Notes: generated from the letters alone by a model not told the origin. A stretch of 37,771 bases of DNA from Bacteroidota bacterium (GCA_013288745.1 JABDBG010000011.1:5761-43531), one strand, 5' to 3'; shown: positions 26,082 through 35,278, numbered from the stretch's first letter. Made by a program: numbers and translations.

Positions 26082-26384
26082 ATGGCTGATAAGAAAATAA
26101 CTCCCGCAAAAAAAGCTGATAAAAAAAGTAGTCTGCATGATGAAATACATAACAAATTATCAACAGCACTCAATAGCTATAAAGGAGCGCTCGGAGAGAA
26201 AAAATTCGAGAAGAAATTAAAGAAAGCAGGCAAGCTTTTCGTTGAAGGCGTTGAAAAAGCAGCTAAAAAATTGCATTCGTCAAAATCTACGCCGATAAAA
26301 AAGGCAGCTAAAAAGCCTGCGAAAAAAGCTCCGGTAAAGAAACCTGCGAAGAAAGCTTCCAAAAAAGCGGAGCCCAAAAAATAA
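26082..26384 (+). CDS. Histone H1-like lysine/alanine-rich DNA-binding protein
   Basis: The 100-residue protein is strongly basic. Residues 1-65 include a helical region (HDEIHNKLSTALNSYKGAL, FEKKLKKAGKLFVEGVEKA). Residues 70-100 are PAKK/KKA repeats like a histone H1 tail. It should bind DNA without sequence specificity and act on nucleoid structure (inference from composition and family). A clear paralogue is at 37150-37422 with the same two helices and another Lys/Ala tail. It is a single gene, followed by a hairpin. Confidence 0.82.
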   Translation: MADKKITPAKKADKKSSLHDEIHNKLSTALNSYKGALGEKKFEKKLKKAGKLFVEGVEKAAKKLHSSKSTPIKKAAKKPAKKAPVKKPAKKASKKAEPKK

Positions 26385-26408
26385 CTTACTAACACCCTCC
26401 ATTATATG

Positions 26409-26436
26409 ATTGCCTGCCCTTAATACTGCAGGCAAT
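26409..26436 (+). terminator. Probable terminator hairpin after the H1-like gene
   Basis: A perfect 9-bp stem (ATTGCCTGC at 26409-26417 with GCAGGCAAT at 26428-26436) has a 10-nt loop. Only a short T-rich stretch follows, so termination may be partial, and the next gene begins 31 bp later. Confidence 0.55.
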
Positions 26437-26467
26437 TTGCGTTTATAAAATATAAGAAAAAGGTAAC

Positions 26468-26938
26468 ATGCGCGTATCGGATATTCCCGTACGTTTGTTC
26501 TCTAACTTATCACCTACAATGAATAAAGCCTTACAATACCATACAATTGGAGAAAGCAGCATTGTACTAAATACATTGCCAAGATCTTCTGCAGAGAACA
26601 GTAATTCTTTTGCTGATATGTATTCTTTTGAATTGACAGTAAGTGATATAAAAGATGGCTATTTTGAATTGGCTGTTTCGCCTTTACTAACGGTAAAGCA
26701 TAAAAATAATGTATGCTATTTTGAAACACTCGAAAAATTCAGTATCAAAGAAAGCGAAATAAGAAATTACGAACTGGCCTATCAGCTTATTTTATCTGCT
26801 ATAGATAAATTCAATTATATCCTAAGCATTCAGCAAACTAATTTTATAACAGGCAAAAAATATGAGAAGCCGGTTTATGAAGAATGCTTACCTGTTATAG
26901 AAGAAAATTACTTCTTCTCTGTTCCCCAGCTTTTATAG
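26468..26938 (+). CDS. Hypothetical protein upstream of galactose mutarotase
   Basis: I do not recognise this 156-residue protein. It has no signal peptide or membrane helix. The N-terminal half is beta-rich (FELTVSDIKDGYFELAVSP, LLTVKHKNNVCYFETLEKF) and residues 98-120 look helical (NYELAYQLILSAIDKFNYIL). It is weakly acidic with few repeats. Its stop is 7 bp before the GalM start, so the two are co-transcribed, but nothing in the sequence ties it to sugar metabolism. Start ATG 26468 follows a short leader. Confidence 0.7.
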   Translation: MRVSDIPVRLFSNLSPTMNKALQYHTIGESSIVLNTLPRSSAENSNSFADMYSFELTVSDIKDGYFELAVSPLLTVKHKNNVCYFETLEKFSIKESEIRNYELAYQLILSAIDKFNYILSIQQTNFITGKKYEKPVYEECLPVIEENYFFSVPQLL

Positions 26939-26945
26939 TGTAACT

Positions 26946-28004
26946 ATGTCAGACAACTCTATTGCCTTCGAGAAAGATCGATTTCAAAAAAGCATTGATG
27001 CCAAACAAACGGACCTCTTTATTTTAAAAAATAAAAATGGAACACATGCTGCTATCTCAAATTACGGAGCGCGCTGGATAAATATGTTTGTGCCCGATAA
27101 AAACCAAAACCTTATCAATGTTATTGCAGGCTTTGATACTATCGAAACATACCAAAAACCTTCTGCTGCATATTATGGTGCTACTGTTGGAAGATATGCC
27201 AACAGGATAGCTGATGGCATTTTCACCATAGATGACAAAAAGTATATCGTAGCAAAGAATAATGACATCAATCATTTGCATGGAGGCCATAAAGGTTTTA
27301 ATGCTGTAGTCTGGGATGTGATAACAATAGATAAAAATACGATAACATTAAAATATGTATCGCCCGACGGAGAAGAAGGATACCCGGGAAACCTTGAAGT
27401 ATTTGTTCAGTATACTTTGACAGACGATAATGAAATGGTGGTCTTATTTACCGCAACAACAGATCAGGTTACTATTATTAATTTAACCAATCATGCCTAC
27501 TTCAATTTAAATGGCAGAGGCAATATAAATAACCACAGCCTTACTATCAATGCCGACAATTATACGCCGGTCAATAAAAATTTGATCCCTGTAGGAAACA
27601 TTGTTCCTGTTAATGATACGCCGTTTGATTTTAGAAAGATCAAAAAAATAGGAGAAAATATAAATACCGATGACCCCCAAATAAAATATGGTAATGGCTA
27701 CGACCATAATTTTATGCTGAATAAAAAAGATAATGCGCTTTCACTTGCAGCCAGCGCAGAAGGAGACATCAGTAAAATAAAAATGGATGTATTAACTTCA
27801 GAACCCGGATTGCAATTCTACAGCGGCAATTTTATGGATGGCAGTAATGTCTTAACGAATGGTACTACAGATGATCACCGCACAGCATTTTGTTTAGAAA
27901 CGCAACATTTTCCCGACTCGCCGAATAAAGAAAATTTCCCTACAACAATATTGAAACCCGGCGATACTTTTAAAAGCACTACTATTTTTCGTTTCTATTA
28001 TTGA
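26946..28004 (+). CDS. galM: Aldose 1-epimerase (galactose mutarotase)
   Basis: The 352-residue protein interconverts alpha and beta anomers of galactose and other aldoses, feeding galactokinase in the Leloir pathway. The expected catalytic and binding residues are visible: His112 in HLHGGHKGFN, His183 in TNHAYFNLNG and Glu318 in CLETQHFPDSPN. The typical GATVGRYANRI segment is near residues 78-88. No signal peptide is seen, so it is cytoplasmic. It is co-transcribed with the hypothetical gene just upstream. Its last 7 bp overlap the convergent galactokinase gene, so galM and galK are neighbours but not one operon. Confidence 0.96.
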   Translation: MSDNSIAFEKDRFQKSIDAKQTDLFILKNKNGTHAAISNYGARWINMFVPDKNQNLINVIAGFDTIETYQKPSAAYYGATVGRYANRIADGIFTIDDKKYIVAKNNDINHLHGGHKGFNAVVWDVITIDKNTITLKYVSPDGEEGYPGNLEVFVQYTLTDDNEMVVLFTATTDQVTIINLTNHAYFNLNGRGNINNHSLTINADNYTPVNKNLIPVGNIVPVNDTPFDFRKIKKIGENINTDDPQIKYGNGYDHNFMLNKKDNALSLAASAEGDISKIKMDVLTSEPGLQFYSGNFMDGSNVLTNGTTDDHRTAFCLETQHFPDSPNKENFPTTILKPGDTFKSTTIFRFYY

Positions 28005-29161
28005 TAGATCAAAGAAGCGCCATCTTCGGTAGAAGCAATATAGGTTGTTAATTGCTTCCCCATATTTTGTGCGTACGCACGATCGGTCTTAACGATCAAT
28101 TCATCTACGAATTCTTCTTTAACAAGATTGATAGTGCAACCGCCAAAGCCACCACCCATCATCCTCGCACCTAAAACCTGCGGGATATTTCTTACATGAT
28201 CAACTAAAAAATCCAGTTCTTTACAGCTCACTTCGTATTCTTTACTTAAGCCATCATGTGCGGCAAACATTTCATTTCCTGCTGATGAAATATTTCCTTT
28301 TTTTAACGCTTCGCAAACTTGCTGCAAGCGGATATTTTCTTCCACTACATATTTACAACGTGCATAGATCTTTTTATTTACAGGATCAACATACTGCTTT
28401 AATTGTTGTAATGTAACATCACGCAAACTATTGATACCTTCAACCTTTTGTTTGACCAATGCAACACCTTCATTACATTCATGCCGGCGGGTATTATATT
28501 CTGAGGAAGCTAAAGAATGTTTTACATTGGTATTAAATAGAACGATCTTAATTCCTTTTAATACCAAAGGTTCGTATTCATATTTCATAGAACGGCAATC
28601 GAGTTTTATTACATGGTCCTTCTTTCCCAAAATGCTAATGAACTGATCCATCACGCCGCATAATACGCCCGCAAACAAGTGCTCTGCTTTTTGTGCTATA
28701 TCAATTAATTCTAACGGAGTGATATGTAATTGAAATAATTCATTCAGGGCAAAAGCTGTGGCGCATTCTACAGATGCGGATGAAGATAAGCCTGCTCCTA
28801 TCGGCACATCGCCTTGTATTACCAGGTTAAAGCCACGAAGTTTGTGACCTCTTTTGATCAGCTGATCAACTACACCTAAAATATAAGTCGGCCAGCTTTT
28901 TACCGGCTTTAATACCGATACAGATGCTTCATAACTTTCGTGGTAATCTTTAGAAACAAGTTTGATCGTACCATCTTCTCTTTTACCGATGGCAATAAAA
29001 GTTGCTTTATCAATAGCGGCAGGTAATACAAATCCTTCATTGTAATCCGTATGTTCTCCAATAATATTTACCCTTCCCGGAGAACGAACGATGATCGGAT
29101 CTCCATCAAAATTTTCAGTATAGGTTATCAAAACGCTTGTAGCAATTGCAGGTAGTTTCAT
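27998..29161 (-). CDS. galK: Galactokinase
   Basis: The 387-residue GHMP kinase has the galactokinase signature GRVNIIGEHTDYNEGFVLP near residues 29-47, the ATP-binding motif PIGAGLSSSASVE and the late MGGGFGGCTINLV loop. It phosphorylates alpha-D-galactose at O1, the first committed Leloir step. The length is standard. ATG 29161 is the start, with an intergenic region carrying a structured repeat upstream. The neighbours galT and galE are not in the window. Confidence 0.96.
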   Translation of the reverse strand: MKLPAIATSVLITYTENFDGDPIIVRSPGRVNIIGEHTDYNEGFVLPAAIDKATFIAIGKREDGTIKLVSKDYHESYEASVSVLKPVKSWPTYILGVVDQLIKRGHKLRGFNLVIQGDVPIGAGLSSSASVECATAFALNELFQLHITPLELIDIAQKAEHLFAGVLCGVMDQFISILGKKDHVIKLDCRSMKYEYEPLVLKGIKIVLFNTNVKHSLASSEYNTRRHECNEGVALVKQKVEGINSLRDVTLQQLKQYVDPVNKKIYARCKYVVEENIRLQQVCEALKKGNISSAGNEMFAAHDGLSKEYEVSCKELDFLVDHVRNIPQVLGARMMGGGFGGCTINLVKEEFVDELIVKTDRAYAQNMGKQLTTYIASTEDGASLIYQ

Positions 29162-29277
29162 TAAAGTAGTTTTTCAACTGTAATAATAATAATTGTACTG
29201 CGCATATCATATTTTACAATATCAATTCTATATTAAGAAAATTAACTAACTACTTTATCAACTACCAGTTAAAATCT

Positions 29278-29472
29278 ACCAGTTCCTACGGAAGCGCCTC
29301 TTTGGCTGTGGTGCCAAGCGTAGCGCAGGCAGACAAAATCATGCGAAGCAGATTTTCGTCAGCAGCCAAAGCAGCGCTGGAGATGGAACACAGCCAAGCG
29401 GCTATGAGCGACAAAAACTAAAAAGATTAAAAATAGCGATGGTGGCTAGAAGAGATTGTTGCCGGGAAGACG
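29278..29472 (+). repeat. Structured dispersed repeat, copy A
   Basis: This segment of the 365-bp galK/SDR intergenic region (29162-29526) recurs at 35279-35472. Over 29331-29415 only four of 85 bases differ between copies. It folds into nested hairpins: CTTTGGCTG (29300-29308) with CAGCCAAAG (29363-29371), GACAAAATC (29332-29340) with GATTTTcGTC (29351-29360), an inner TGC-GAA-GCA loop, and AGCC-AAGC-GGCT (29392-29403). The outermost GTTCC/GGAAC pair is also kept in both copies. No convincing coding frame is conserved. The remaining intergenic bases hold no gene. Confidence 0.88.
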
Positions 29473-29526
29473 GTAAGACGCTGGTCATATTTTTTTCTTA
29501 CTTTTAGTATACTCAAAAATATAATT

Positions 29527-30285
29527 ATGGAAAAGAGAATCGCATTGATATCAGGGGCCACTTCAGGTATTGGCGAAGCAACAGCTAAAGTCTTAGCAGC
29601 AGCAGGCATCGATCTTATTTTATGCGGCCGCCGCAAAGAACGTTTGGATATATTGAAAGCAGCCTTATCAAAACAAGTAAAAGTAACAACACTTGTATTT
29701 GACGTTCGGGAAATGGAACAGGTAAAAAGTGCGATCAAAACTTTGCCCGCTGAATTTAATAAAATAGATATTCTCATCAATAATGCAGGAAATGCCTTTG
29801 GTTTAGATTTCATACAAAACGGAAATGTAAACGACTGGAACCTGATGATCGACACCAACGTAAAAGGTTTGTTGTATGTTTCCAAAGAAGTAATACCGCA
29901 AATGATCGAGAATAAAAAAGGGCATATCATTAATATCAGTTCTATCGCGGGAAAAGAAACTTATCCAAAAGGAAACGTGTATTGTGCTTCAAAAGCCGCA
30001 GTGGAAGCCTTATCTGCGGGTATGCGTTTAGACCTGAATCCTTATGGAATTAAAGTCACCAATATCGCACCCGGTGCAGTGAATACAGAATTTTCTAAAG
30101 TTCGTTTTAACGGCGATGAACAAAAAGCTGATAAAGTGTATGAAGGTTTTGAACCATTGCAAGCGCAGGATATCGCTGAAGTGATCGGATTTGTACTATC
30201 AAGGCCAGCGCATGTTATGTTAGGCGATATTGTGGTTTTGCCTACGGCGCAGGCATCGGCAACTACTATTAATCGTAGTCTATAA
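29527..30285 (+). CDS. SDR family NAD(P)-dependent oxidoreductase (YdfG-like)
   Basis: The 252-residue classical short-chain dehydrogenase has the nucleotide-binding motif SGATSGIG (residues 9-16), NNAG near residues 85-88, and catalytic Ser139, Tyr152 and Lys156 (YCASK). It resembles YdfG-type enzymes that oxidise serine or 3-hydroxy acids using NADP, but substrate choice cannot be read from the motifs. A basic pair (GRRKE) after the second strand fits NADP preference. The gene is monocistronic, preceded by the structured repeat and followed by a small hairpin. Confidence 0.92.
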   Translation: MEKRIALISGATSGIGEATAKVLAAAGIDLILCGRRKERLDILKAALSKQVKVTTLVFDVREMEQVKSAIKTLPAEFNKIDILINNAGNAFGLDFIQNGNVNDWNLMIDTNVKGLLYVSKEVIPQMIENKKGHIINISSIAGKETYPKGNVYCASKAAVEALSAGMRLDLNPYGIKVTNIAPGAVNTEFSKVRFNGDEQKADKVYEGFEPLQAQDIAEVIGFVLSRPAHVMLGDIVVLPTAQASATTINRSL

Positions 30286-30287
30286 CA

Positions 30288-30311
30288 AATGCTCAATAAA
30301 AGAAGAGCATT
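30288..30311 (+). terminator. Weak hairpin after the SDR gene
   Basis: Perfect 7-bp arms AATGCTC (30288-30294) and GAGCATT (30305-30311) have a 10-nt loop and lie just after the stop. The arms match the TTGARCATTGAA repeat family described for 33555-33639. Confidence 0.5.
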
Positions 30312-30354
30312 CAATTTATCTTATCCCATTAGTTGAACATTGAAAATTGAACAT

Positions 30355-30552
30355 TTATTCAACTCTTTCAAATTCATATTGATCCTTAATAAACCGGTTA
30401 AAGAATATCCCTTTCGAAGTAACCGATTTCATCTTATCATAAACAGTTTTAGGAACATCTTTATAATGATAGACCATGCCTGAAACAAAAGTGATGATCA
30501 ATATTTTAGCTGCAGCATCATAATGATAATATGAAATAACGGACGAAGGCAT
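30355..30552 (-). CDS. KTSC domain protein
   Basis: The 65-residue protein is a complete KTSC domain: ISYYHYDAAAKILIITFVSG, VYHYKDVPKTVYDKM, and the terminal SKGIFFNRFIKDQYEFERV with the conserved phenylalanine and asparagine. The domain is named from its occurrence at the C-terminus of some lysyl-tRNA synthetases; its role is unknown. It begins 2 bp after the topoisomerase IB stop, so it is translated from the same transcript. Confidence 0.88.
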   Translation of the reverse strand: MPSSVISYYHYDAAAKILIITFVSGMVYHYKDVPKTVYDKMKSVTSKGIFFNRFIKDQYEFERVE

Positions 30553-30554
30553 TG

Positions 30555-31643
30555 TTAATTCGTTTGTAAAATTCTCATCAACACTTGTTCTTCCACAGTC
30601 AGGTTTGTATGTTCATCATTTACCCCTATCCTATCTAACTGTTTAAAATATTTATCCAGTTTTTCTTCTTCATATAAAGACATGATCAACGGATGCACGT
30701 AATATTTTTTGCACACTGTTCTTGTATTACCTAAGTGTTGCGATACCTCGTCTAATACGGCAACCATATTCCTTTTCTTTTCTGCCTTGCTGGCTGCGCC
30801 GGGAAATCCTTTAAAAGCTGTTAATGCATGTACCGATCCCGCCCATGTTCTAAAATCTTTTGCTGTAAAATCGCTTTCGCTGATGTTTTTGATGTACTCA
30901 TTCACCATACCGGAATCTATCGCATGGCGCTGGTCATTGTCATCATAAAATTGAAACAATTCTTTACCGGGAATATCTTTGCATTGTTGTACGATGCGCA
31001 CCAGCTTTTTATTTTTCAATTCAATATTGTGGTACACTCCCTTTTTACCTTTAAAAGTAAAATGCATTGTTCCACTTCCTGTATGAACGTGCTGATCTTT
31101 TAAAGTAGTCAGACCAAAAGAACCGTATAATTTTTCATAAAAATTATTGCCTACGCGGATATGCGTTCTTTCCATCACACTTACGATCGTTGCCAATACT
31201 TTTTGCTGATGCAATCCCGGCACGGCAATATCCTTTTCAAGCGCCAGTCGTATTTTTGGCAAAGACTTTCCGAATTCCTGCAAGCGGTAGAATTTTGTAT
31301 GGTTCCTCAATGCGTTCCAGGAATGATGATATTTATATTGCACACGTTTCTTTGTATCTAAACCTGTTGCCTGTAAATGGCCATTACATGATTTACAGAT
31401 CCAAACATTTTCCCAGGCCGGTGGAATTACCAATGCATGAATGCGGGCGAGGTCTTCTTTATCAGTCAGTTTTTTTCCTTTGAAGATATAGTCGAAGGAT
31501 TGGCCCTTTTTAATTCTGCTGATCCCTTCATCCGTATTTGATACGTACACTAAGTTGATCGCTTCTGCGGTTTTTACAGGATCTTTTATAATTGTCTTGA
31601 TCTTCTTTTTTGAGATCGCCAATATTTGTTCTGTGTCTTCCAT
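30555..31643 (-). CDS. DNA topoisomerase IB
   Basis: The 362-residue eukaryote/poxvirus-type topoisomerase IB has its catalytic tyrosine at Tyr315 in KKYYVHP. Other active-site features are RTHIRVGN (Arg), the LKDQHV lysine loop, DFRTWAGS (Arg) and the downstream histidine of YVHP. An N-terminal cap (about 1-90) includes VWICKSCNGHLQATG. It relaxes supercoils by transient nicking through a 3'-phosphotyrosine. Many soil bacteria carry such an enzyme beside stress genes. It forms an operon with the KTSC gene downstream. Confidence 0.94.
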   Translation of the reverse strand: MEDTEQILAISKKKIKTIIKDPVKTAEAINLVYVSNTDEGISRIKKGQSFDYIFKGKKLTDKEDLARIHALVIPPAWENVWICKSCNGHLQATGLDTKKRVQYKYHHSWNALRNHTKFYRLQEFGKSLPKIRLALEKDIAVPGLHQQKVLATIVSVMERTHIRVGNNFYEKLYGSFGLTTLKDQHVHTGSGTMHFTFKGKKGVYHNIELKNKKLVRIVQQCKDIPGKELFQFYDDNDQRHAIDSGMVNEYIKNISESDFTAKDFRTWAGSVHALTAFKGFPGAASKAEKKRNMVAVLDEVSQHLGNTRTVCKKYYVHPLIMSLYEEEKLDKYFKQLDRIGVNDEHTNLTVEEQVLMRILQTN

Positions 31644-31774
31644 ACTTTTTGCAATGAAAGTATTGTGCCAATATTATCTAAACTACTGAGGCACAGAGAG
31701 CACTAAGGGGTTCAAAACGCAAAAAGAGGCGGATTAAATAAATTTCAGTAAATTCAATTATAAAAGTCTAAGCA

Positions 31775-33547
31775 ATGAAAAAGATCAGCCTCCTTTTATT
31801 ATTGAGTGTATCTGTTGTTTTCTCCCATGCAGGAAGTAAAAAACCAATCCCGCCTAATGCAGCATTTAATAAAATGCTTGAAAATTATTACCAGGATCAG
31901 TTGCGTTTCTATCCGCAGAATGCTACAGCAATTGGCGACCAGCGTTTCGATGACCAGCTGCCTGCTGATTTTACCGATGGTTTTATACAGCAGCTAAAAG
32001 ATAATTACGATCAGTATACCGATCAGTTAAAAAAATTCAACCGCAAAGCTTTAAATGACAATGACCGGATAAGCTATGATGTATTAAAGTATACACTGGC
32101 AATGAACCTCGAAGCCTTACAGTTCCATGATAATTATTTTCCTTTTAACCAGATCAGCGGAACGCCGATCGCGTTTGCGCAATTAGGCTCTGGCAGCGGC
32201 GACCAGGCTTTTAAGACGGTAAAGAATTACGATAATTTTCTTGGCCGCATTAAAGCATTTGATTCTTGGACAGATTCTGCGATCGTTTATTTTAAGAAAG
32301 GAATGGCCAGTGGTATTGTGTTGCCAAAAGCACTGGTACTTAAAATGATACCGCAGTATAATGATATGGTGGTAGCAGATCCCACAAAAAGTATTTTTTA
32401 TGCGCCCATCACCAATATGCCTGCTAACTTTTCCGATAGCACCAAACAAAGACTTACAGCAGCGTACAAGGCAGCTATTGTAAATGATGTATCAATGTCG
32501 TATGCGAAGCTGGCTTACTTTTTTCAAAATGTTTATTTGCCAAAGGCTCGTGCTACCAGTGGTTTTAATTCACTTCCTGATGGAGACAGATGGTATGCGT
32601 ATTGGGTGAAGAACTGGACAACGACAGATCTTAGTCCTGATAGTATTTATTTACTCGGCCTGCAGCAGGTTGCTATGTTGAAACAACAAATGGAAACCGT
32701 AAAAGATACCATGGGCTATAAAGGCGATCTGCAATCTTTCTTTAAATATTTAAATACGGATAAACAATTCTTTCCTTTCAAAACAGATAGCGAGATCATT
32801 CAAAGATTCAGAAGTATACAAGCCGGTATATTAGAACAAGTGCCTTTCTATTTTACTAAGTTCCCAAAAACAAAATTCGAGATACGCGAAACAGAAAAAT
32901 TCCGTGCCGCATCAGCCAGTGCAGAATATATTCCGGGAACTGCAGATGGCTCCCGCCCCGGAGTTTTTTACGTGCCGATCCTTGATGCAACAAAATTTAA
33001 TGTTACCTGCGGCATGACGTCGCTGTTCCTGCACGAAGCGATCCCCGGGCATCATTACCAGGTATCCCTACAACAAGGAGATACGCTGCTTCCTAATTTC
33101 CGCCGCATTGCCTGGTATGGCGCTTACGGTGAAGGATGGGCGCATTATTGCGAAACACTGGGTTATCCTTTTGGTTTATACAAAGATCCTGTTCAGCATA
33201 TCGGCGCCCTGGGCGATCAAATGTTAAGAGCTATTCGTTTGGTAGTGGATGTTGGTCTGCACACTGGAAAACTAACACGCGAGGAAGCGATCAAATTCAT
33301 GACGGATAATAATAATTACAGTGAGCATGATGCGGAAGAAGAAGTTGAACGGTACATGTCCTGGCCCGGACAAGCATTGTGCTACAAGATTGGATCACTT
33401 ACTATTATTTCGCTGCGCGATAAATATAAAAAGCAGTTAGGTGCTAAATTTAATATTGCTGCTTTTCATGATGAATACCTAAAAGATGGCTGTTTACCGT
33501 TAACCGTGTTGATAGATAAGATGGATCTTTGGGCCTCAAGACAATAA
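31775..33547 (+). CDS. DUF885 family secreted metallopeptidase-like protein
   Basis: The 590-residue protein has a signal peptide (1-19) and the DUF885 pattern of helical lobes. A zinc-binding-like motif HEAIPGHH starts at His420 (His420, Glu421, His426), and a later glutamate-rich segment YSEHDAEEEVERYMSWPGQAL may supply another ligand. Members are annotated as putative carboxypeptidase-like metallohydrolases; no substrate is known. The location is probably periplasmic. No lipobox is present. It is a single gene, followed by the large inverted repeat at 33555. Confidence 0.9.
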   Translation: MKKISLLLLLSVSVVFSHAGSKKPIPPNAAFNKMLENYYQDQLRFYPQNATAIGDQRFDDQLPADFTDGFIQQLKDNYDQYTDQLKKFNRKALNDNDRISYDVLKYTLAMNLEALQFHDNYFPFNQISGTPIAFAQLGSGSGDQAFKTVKNYDNFLGRIKAFDSWTDSAIVYFKKGMASGIVLPKALVLKMIPQYNDMVVADPTKSIFYAPITNMPANFSDSTKQRLTAAYKAAIVNDVSMSYAKLAYFFQNVYLPKARATSGFNSLPDGDRWYAYWVKNWTTTDLSPDSIYLLGLQQVAMLKQQMETVKDTMGYKGDLQSFFKYLNTDKQFFPFKTDSEIIQRFRSIQAGILEQVPFYFTKFPKTKFEIRETEKFRAASASAEYIPGTADGSRPGVFYVPILDATKFNVTCGMTSLFLHEAIPGHHYQVSLQQGDTLLPNFRRIAWYGAYGEGWAHYCETLGYPFGLYKDPVQHIGALGDQMLRAIRLVVDVGLHTGKLTREEAIKFMTDNNNYSEHDAEEEVERYMSWPGQALCYKIGSLTIISLRDKYKKQLGAKFNIAAFHDEYLKDGCLPLTVLIDKMDLWASRQ

Positions 33548-33554
33548 AAATACA

Positions 33555-33639
33555 AATGTTCAATGCTCAATGTTCAACGAACAATTTTCAATGCAGGCAG
33601 TCTGCTTAGTTGAGCATTGAAGATTGAGCATTGAATATT
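33555..33639. repeat. AT-rich inverted repeat with TTGAGCATTGAA units
   Basis: Bases 33555-33571 pair with 33623-33639 (17 bp, one G-U, 13 bp perfect), and 33568-33578 can pair with 33609-33619. The motif TTGAGCATTGAA occurs twice on the right side. It lies immediately after the DUF885 stop, so it may end that transcript. Related sequences follow the SDR gene and the PAS kinase gene. Confidence 0.75.
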
Positions 33640-33749
33640 ATATTAATGGGTATAATACTCCCCACTTAATGTTATTATATCCCTATAATCTCCTTAAACC
33701 TAAACGAGGTACTAATTTTGCTTCTAACAGCTGTAATAATAAACACAGC

Positions 33750-35186
33750 ATGAGTACTAAAAAAGTGGATGTTCAGTCATTTGATTTTTTTAAACCCCTA
33801 TTTTCATCTGCCAAACAAAATACCGTTATAATGCTTGACATTAACGGGAACATACTGGATATCAATCCTGCCTTTACCGGCGCGTTTGGATATGAGCGGG
33901 AAGTGATCGGGAAGAACTTTTCAATGCTTTTCACCGAAAACGATCAGAAAAAAGACAGGCCACAGATCGAGCTAAGCACTGTGATCGATAGAGGGCAGGC
34001 TTTTGATAATAATTACCTGGTAAACAAACAAGGAAAGGTTGTTTGGGTTTCAGGTGAATCATTATTAATTAAAAATGATAAAGGTGATAAATGCATCCTC
34101 AAGATCATACAGGATATTCACGAGAAAAAAGAAGCCGATGAATCCATCCTTCGTTTGAACGAGACCAATGAAAGTATTCTCAAATCGATCGAGGATATGG
34201 TGATCGTATTGGATAGCGATATGAACGTAACAAAAGCCAACCATGCATTTTATAAATTATTTCACCTTAAAGAAAGATCAAGGGAAACAATAAATTTCGC
34301 TACCGTCATATTACCCTATGATGATAACAGCACACTGGTTACTAAACTGCAATACGCACTTGATACTAAAATCTGTTTTTCCAATGCACACCTGGAAATT
34401 GCTATTGATGAAAAAGATAAAAAAATATTTTCCTGCAAATGCAGCATAATGCAACAATCCGTTAATCAGCATCACGTTTTATTAACCGCACATGATATTA
34501 CTATTCAAAAAGTGCTGGAGAGAAACCGCGAAGATATTATTGGCTTTGTGGCACATGAGCTTAAAAATCCTTTGTCAACGATTATTTTATACAATAACAT
34601 GATCGAAAATTTGTTGAAAGAAAATAAGACAGAAGAGATCAGTAGCTACATTGATAAAAGCAATAACAGTATTCGCAGGTTAAATAGCATTATCGCTGAG
34701 TTGTACCGGGATACTTTAAACAATTCCGGTAACCTTACATTAAATTATTCCTCCTTCCCTGCTTTGGAATTTTTGCAGGAAGCGATCGAAACAATACGCG
34801 TTACACATCCTGAAAGTAATCTTTTTATCAAAAGTTTTAAAACCATACCCATTACCGGCGATAAACATAAACTGATACAGGTATTAACCAATTACCTCGA
34901 TAATGCGATCAAATATTCTACGCGCGGCACAGCAATAGTTATTGATGTACAACATAAGGATAAACAATTGATCGTATCGGTGAAAGACAATGGCAAAGGC
35001 ATTCCAAAAGATGAGATACCTTATGTATTTGAACGTTTTTTCCGCGCAAAGAAAACAAAGGACCTTCAAGGCATCGGGCTCGGATTGCATTTATCAAAAC
35101 AGATCATCAATGCACATAAAGGTATGGTATGGGTGCAGAGCGAAGAAGGAAATGGTAGTACGTTTTATTTTTCGATTCCGGTTTAA
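33750..35186 (+). CDS. Cytoplasmic PAS-PAS sensor histidine kinase
   Basis: A 478-residue protein is obtained from the ATG at 33750. An in-frame TTG at 33624 would add 42 residues of unrelated composition that run through the upstream inverted repeat. PAS 1 is at about 15-120 (IMLDINGNILDINPAF) and PAS 2 at about 135-250. HisKA has phospho-accepting His269 in VAHELKNPLST, and the HATPase has NYLDNAIKYS, VKDNGKGI and IGLGLHLS. No membrane helix is present, so the signal is internal, such as redox or a small ligand. No adjacent response regulator is seen; it is an orphan kinase. Confidence 0.93.
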   Translation: MSTKKVDVQSFDFFKPLFSSAKQNTVIMLDINGNILDINPAFTGAFGYEREVIGKNFSMLFTENDQKKDRPQIELSTVIDRGQAFDNNYLVNKQGKVVWVSGESLLIKNDKGDKCILKIIQDIHEKKEADESILRLNETNESILKSIEDMVIVLDSDMNVTKANHAFYKLFHLKERSRETINFATVILPYDDNSTLVTKLQYALDTKICFSNAHLEIAIDEKDKKIFSCKCSIMQQSVNQHHVLLTAHDITIQKVLERNREDIIGFVAHELKNPLSTIILYNNMIENLLKENKTEEISSYIDKSNNSIRRLNSIIAELYRDTLNNSGNLTLNYSSFPALEFLQEAIETIRVTHPESNLFIKSFKTIPITGDKHKLIQVLTNYLDNAIKYSTRGTAIVIDVQHKDKQLIVSVKDNGKGIPKDEIPYVFERFFRAKKTKDLQGIGLGLHLSKQIINAHKGMVWVQSEEGNGSTFYFSIPV

Positions 35187-35278
35187 TGATTATTGTGTCA
35201 AAGAAAATACAAATGTTCATGATCAATTTTCAATTCTAAAAGTTGAACCCTTTCACTAATTAACTACTCGCTAATTCC

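Noticed and set aside
29278..29472. Coding potential or transposase remnant in the dispersed repeat
   Set aside because: Copies differ by an indel and by frame-breaking stops, and no conserved peptide is seen; structure is conserved instead.
33555..33639. CRISPR-like repeat
   Set aside because: The TTGARCATTGAA units are irregular, partly inverted and not separated by unique spacers of constant length.
33624..33749. TTG start for the PAS kinase
   Set aside because: The added residues are encoded by the inverted repeat region and are not PAS-like; ATG 33750 is preferred.
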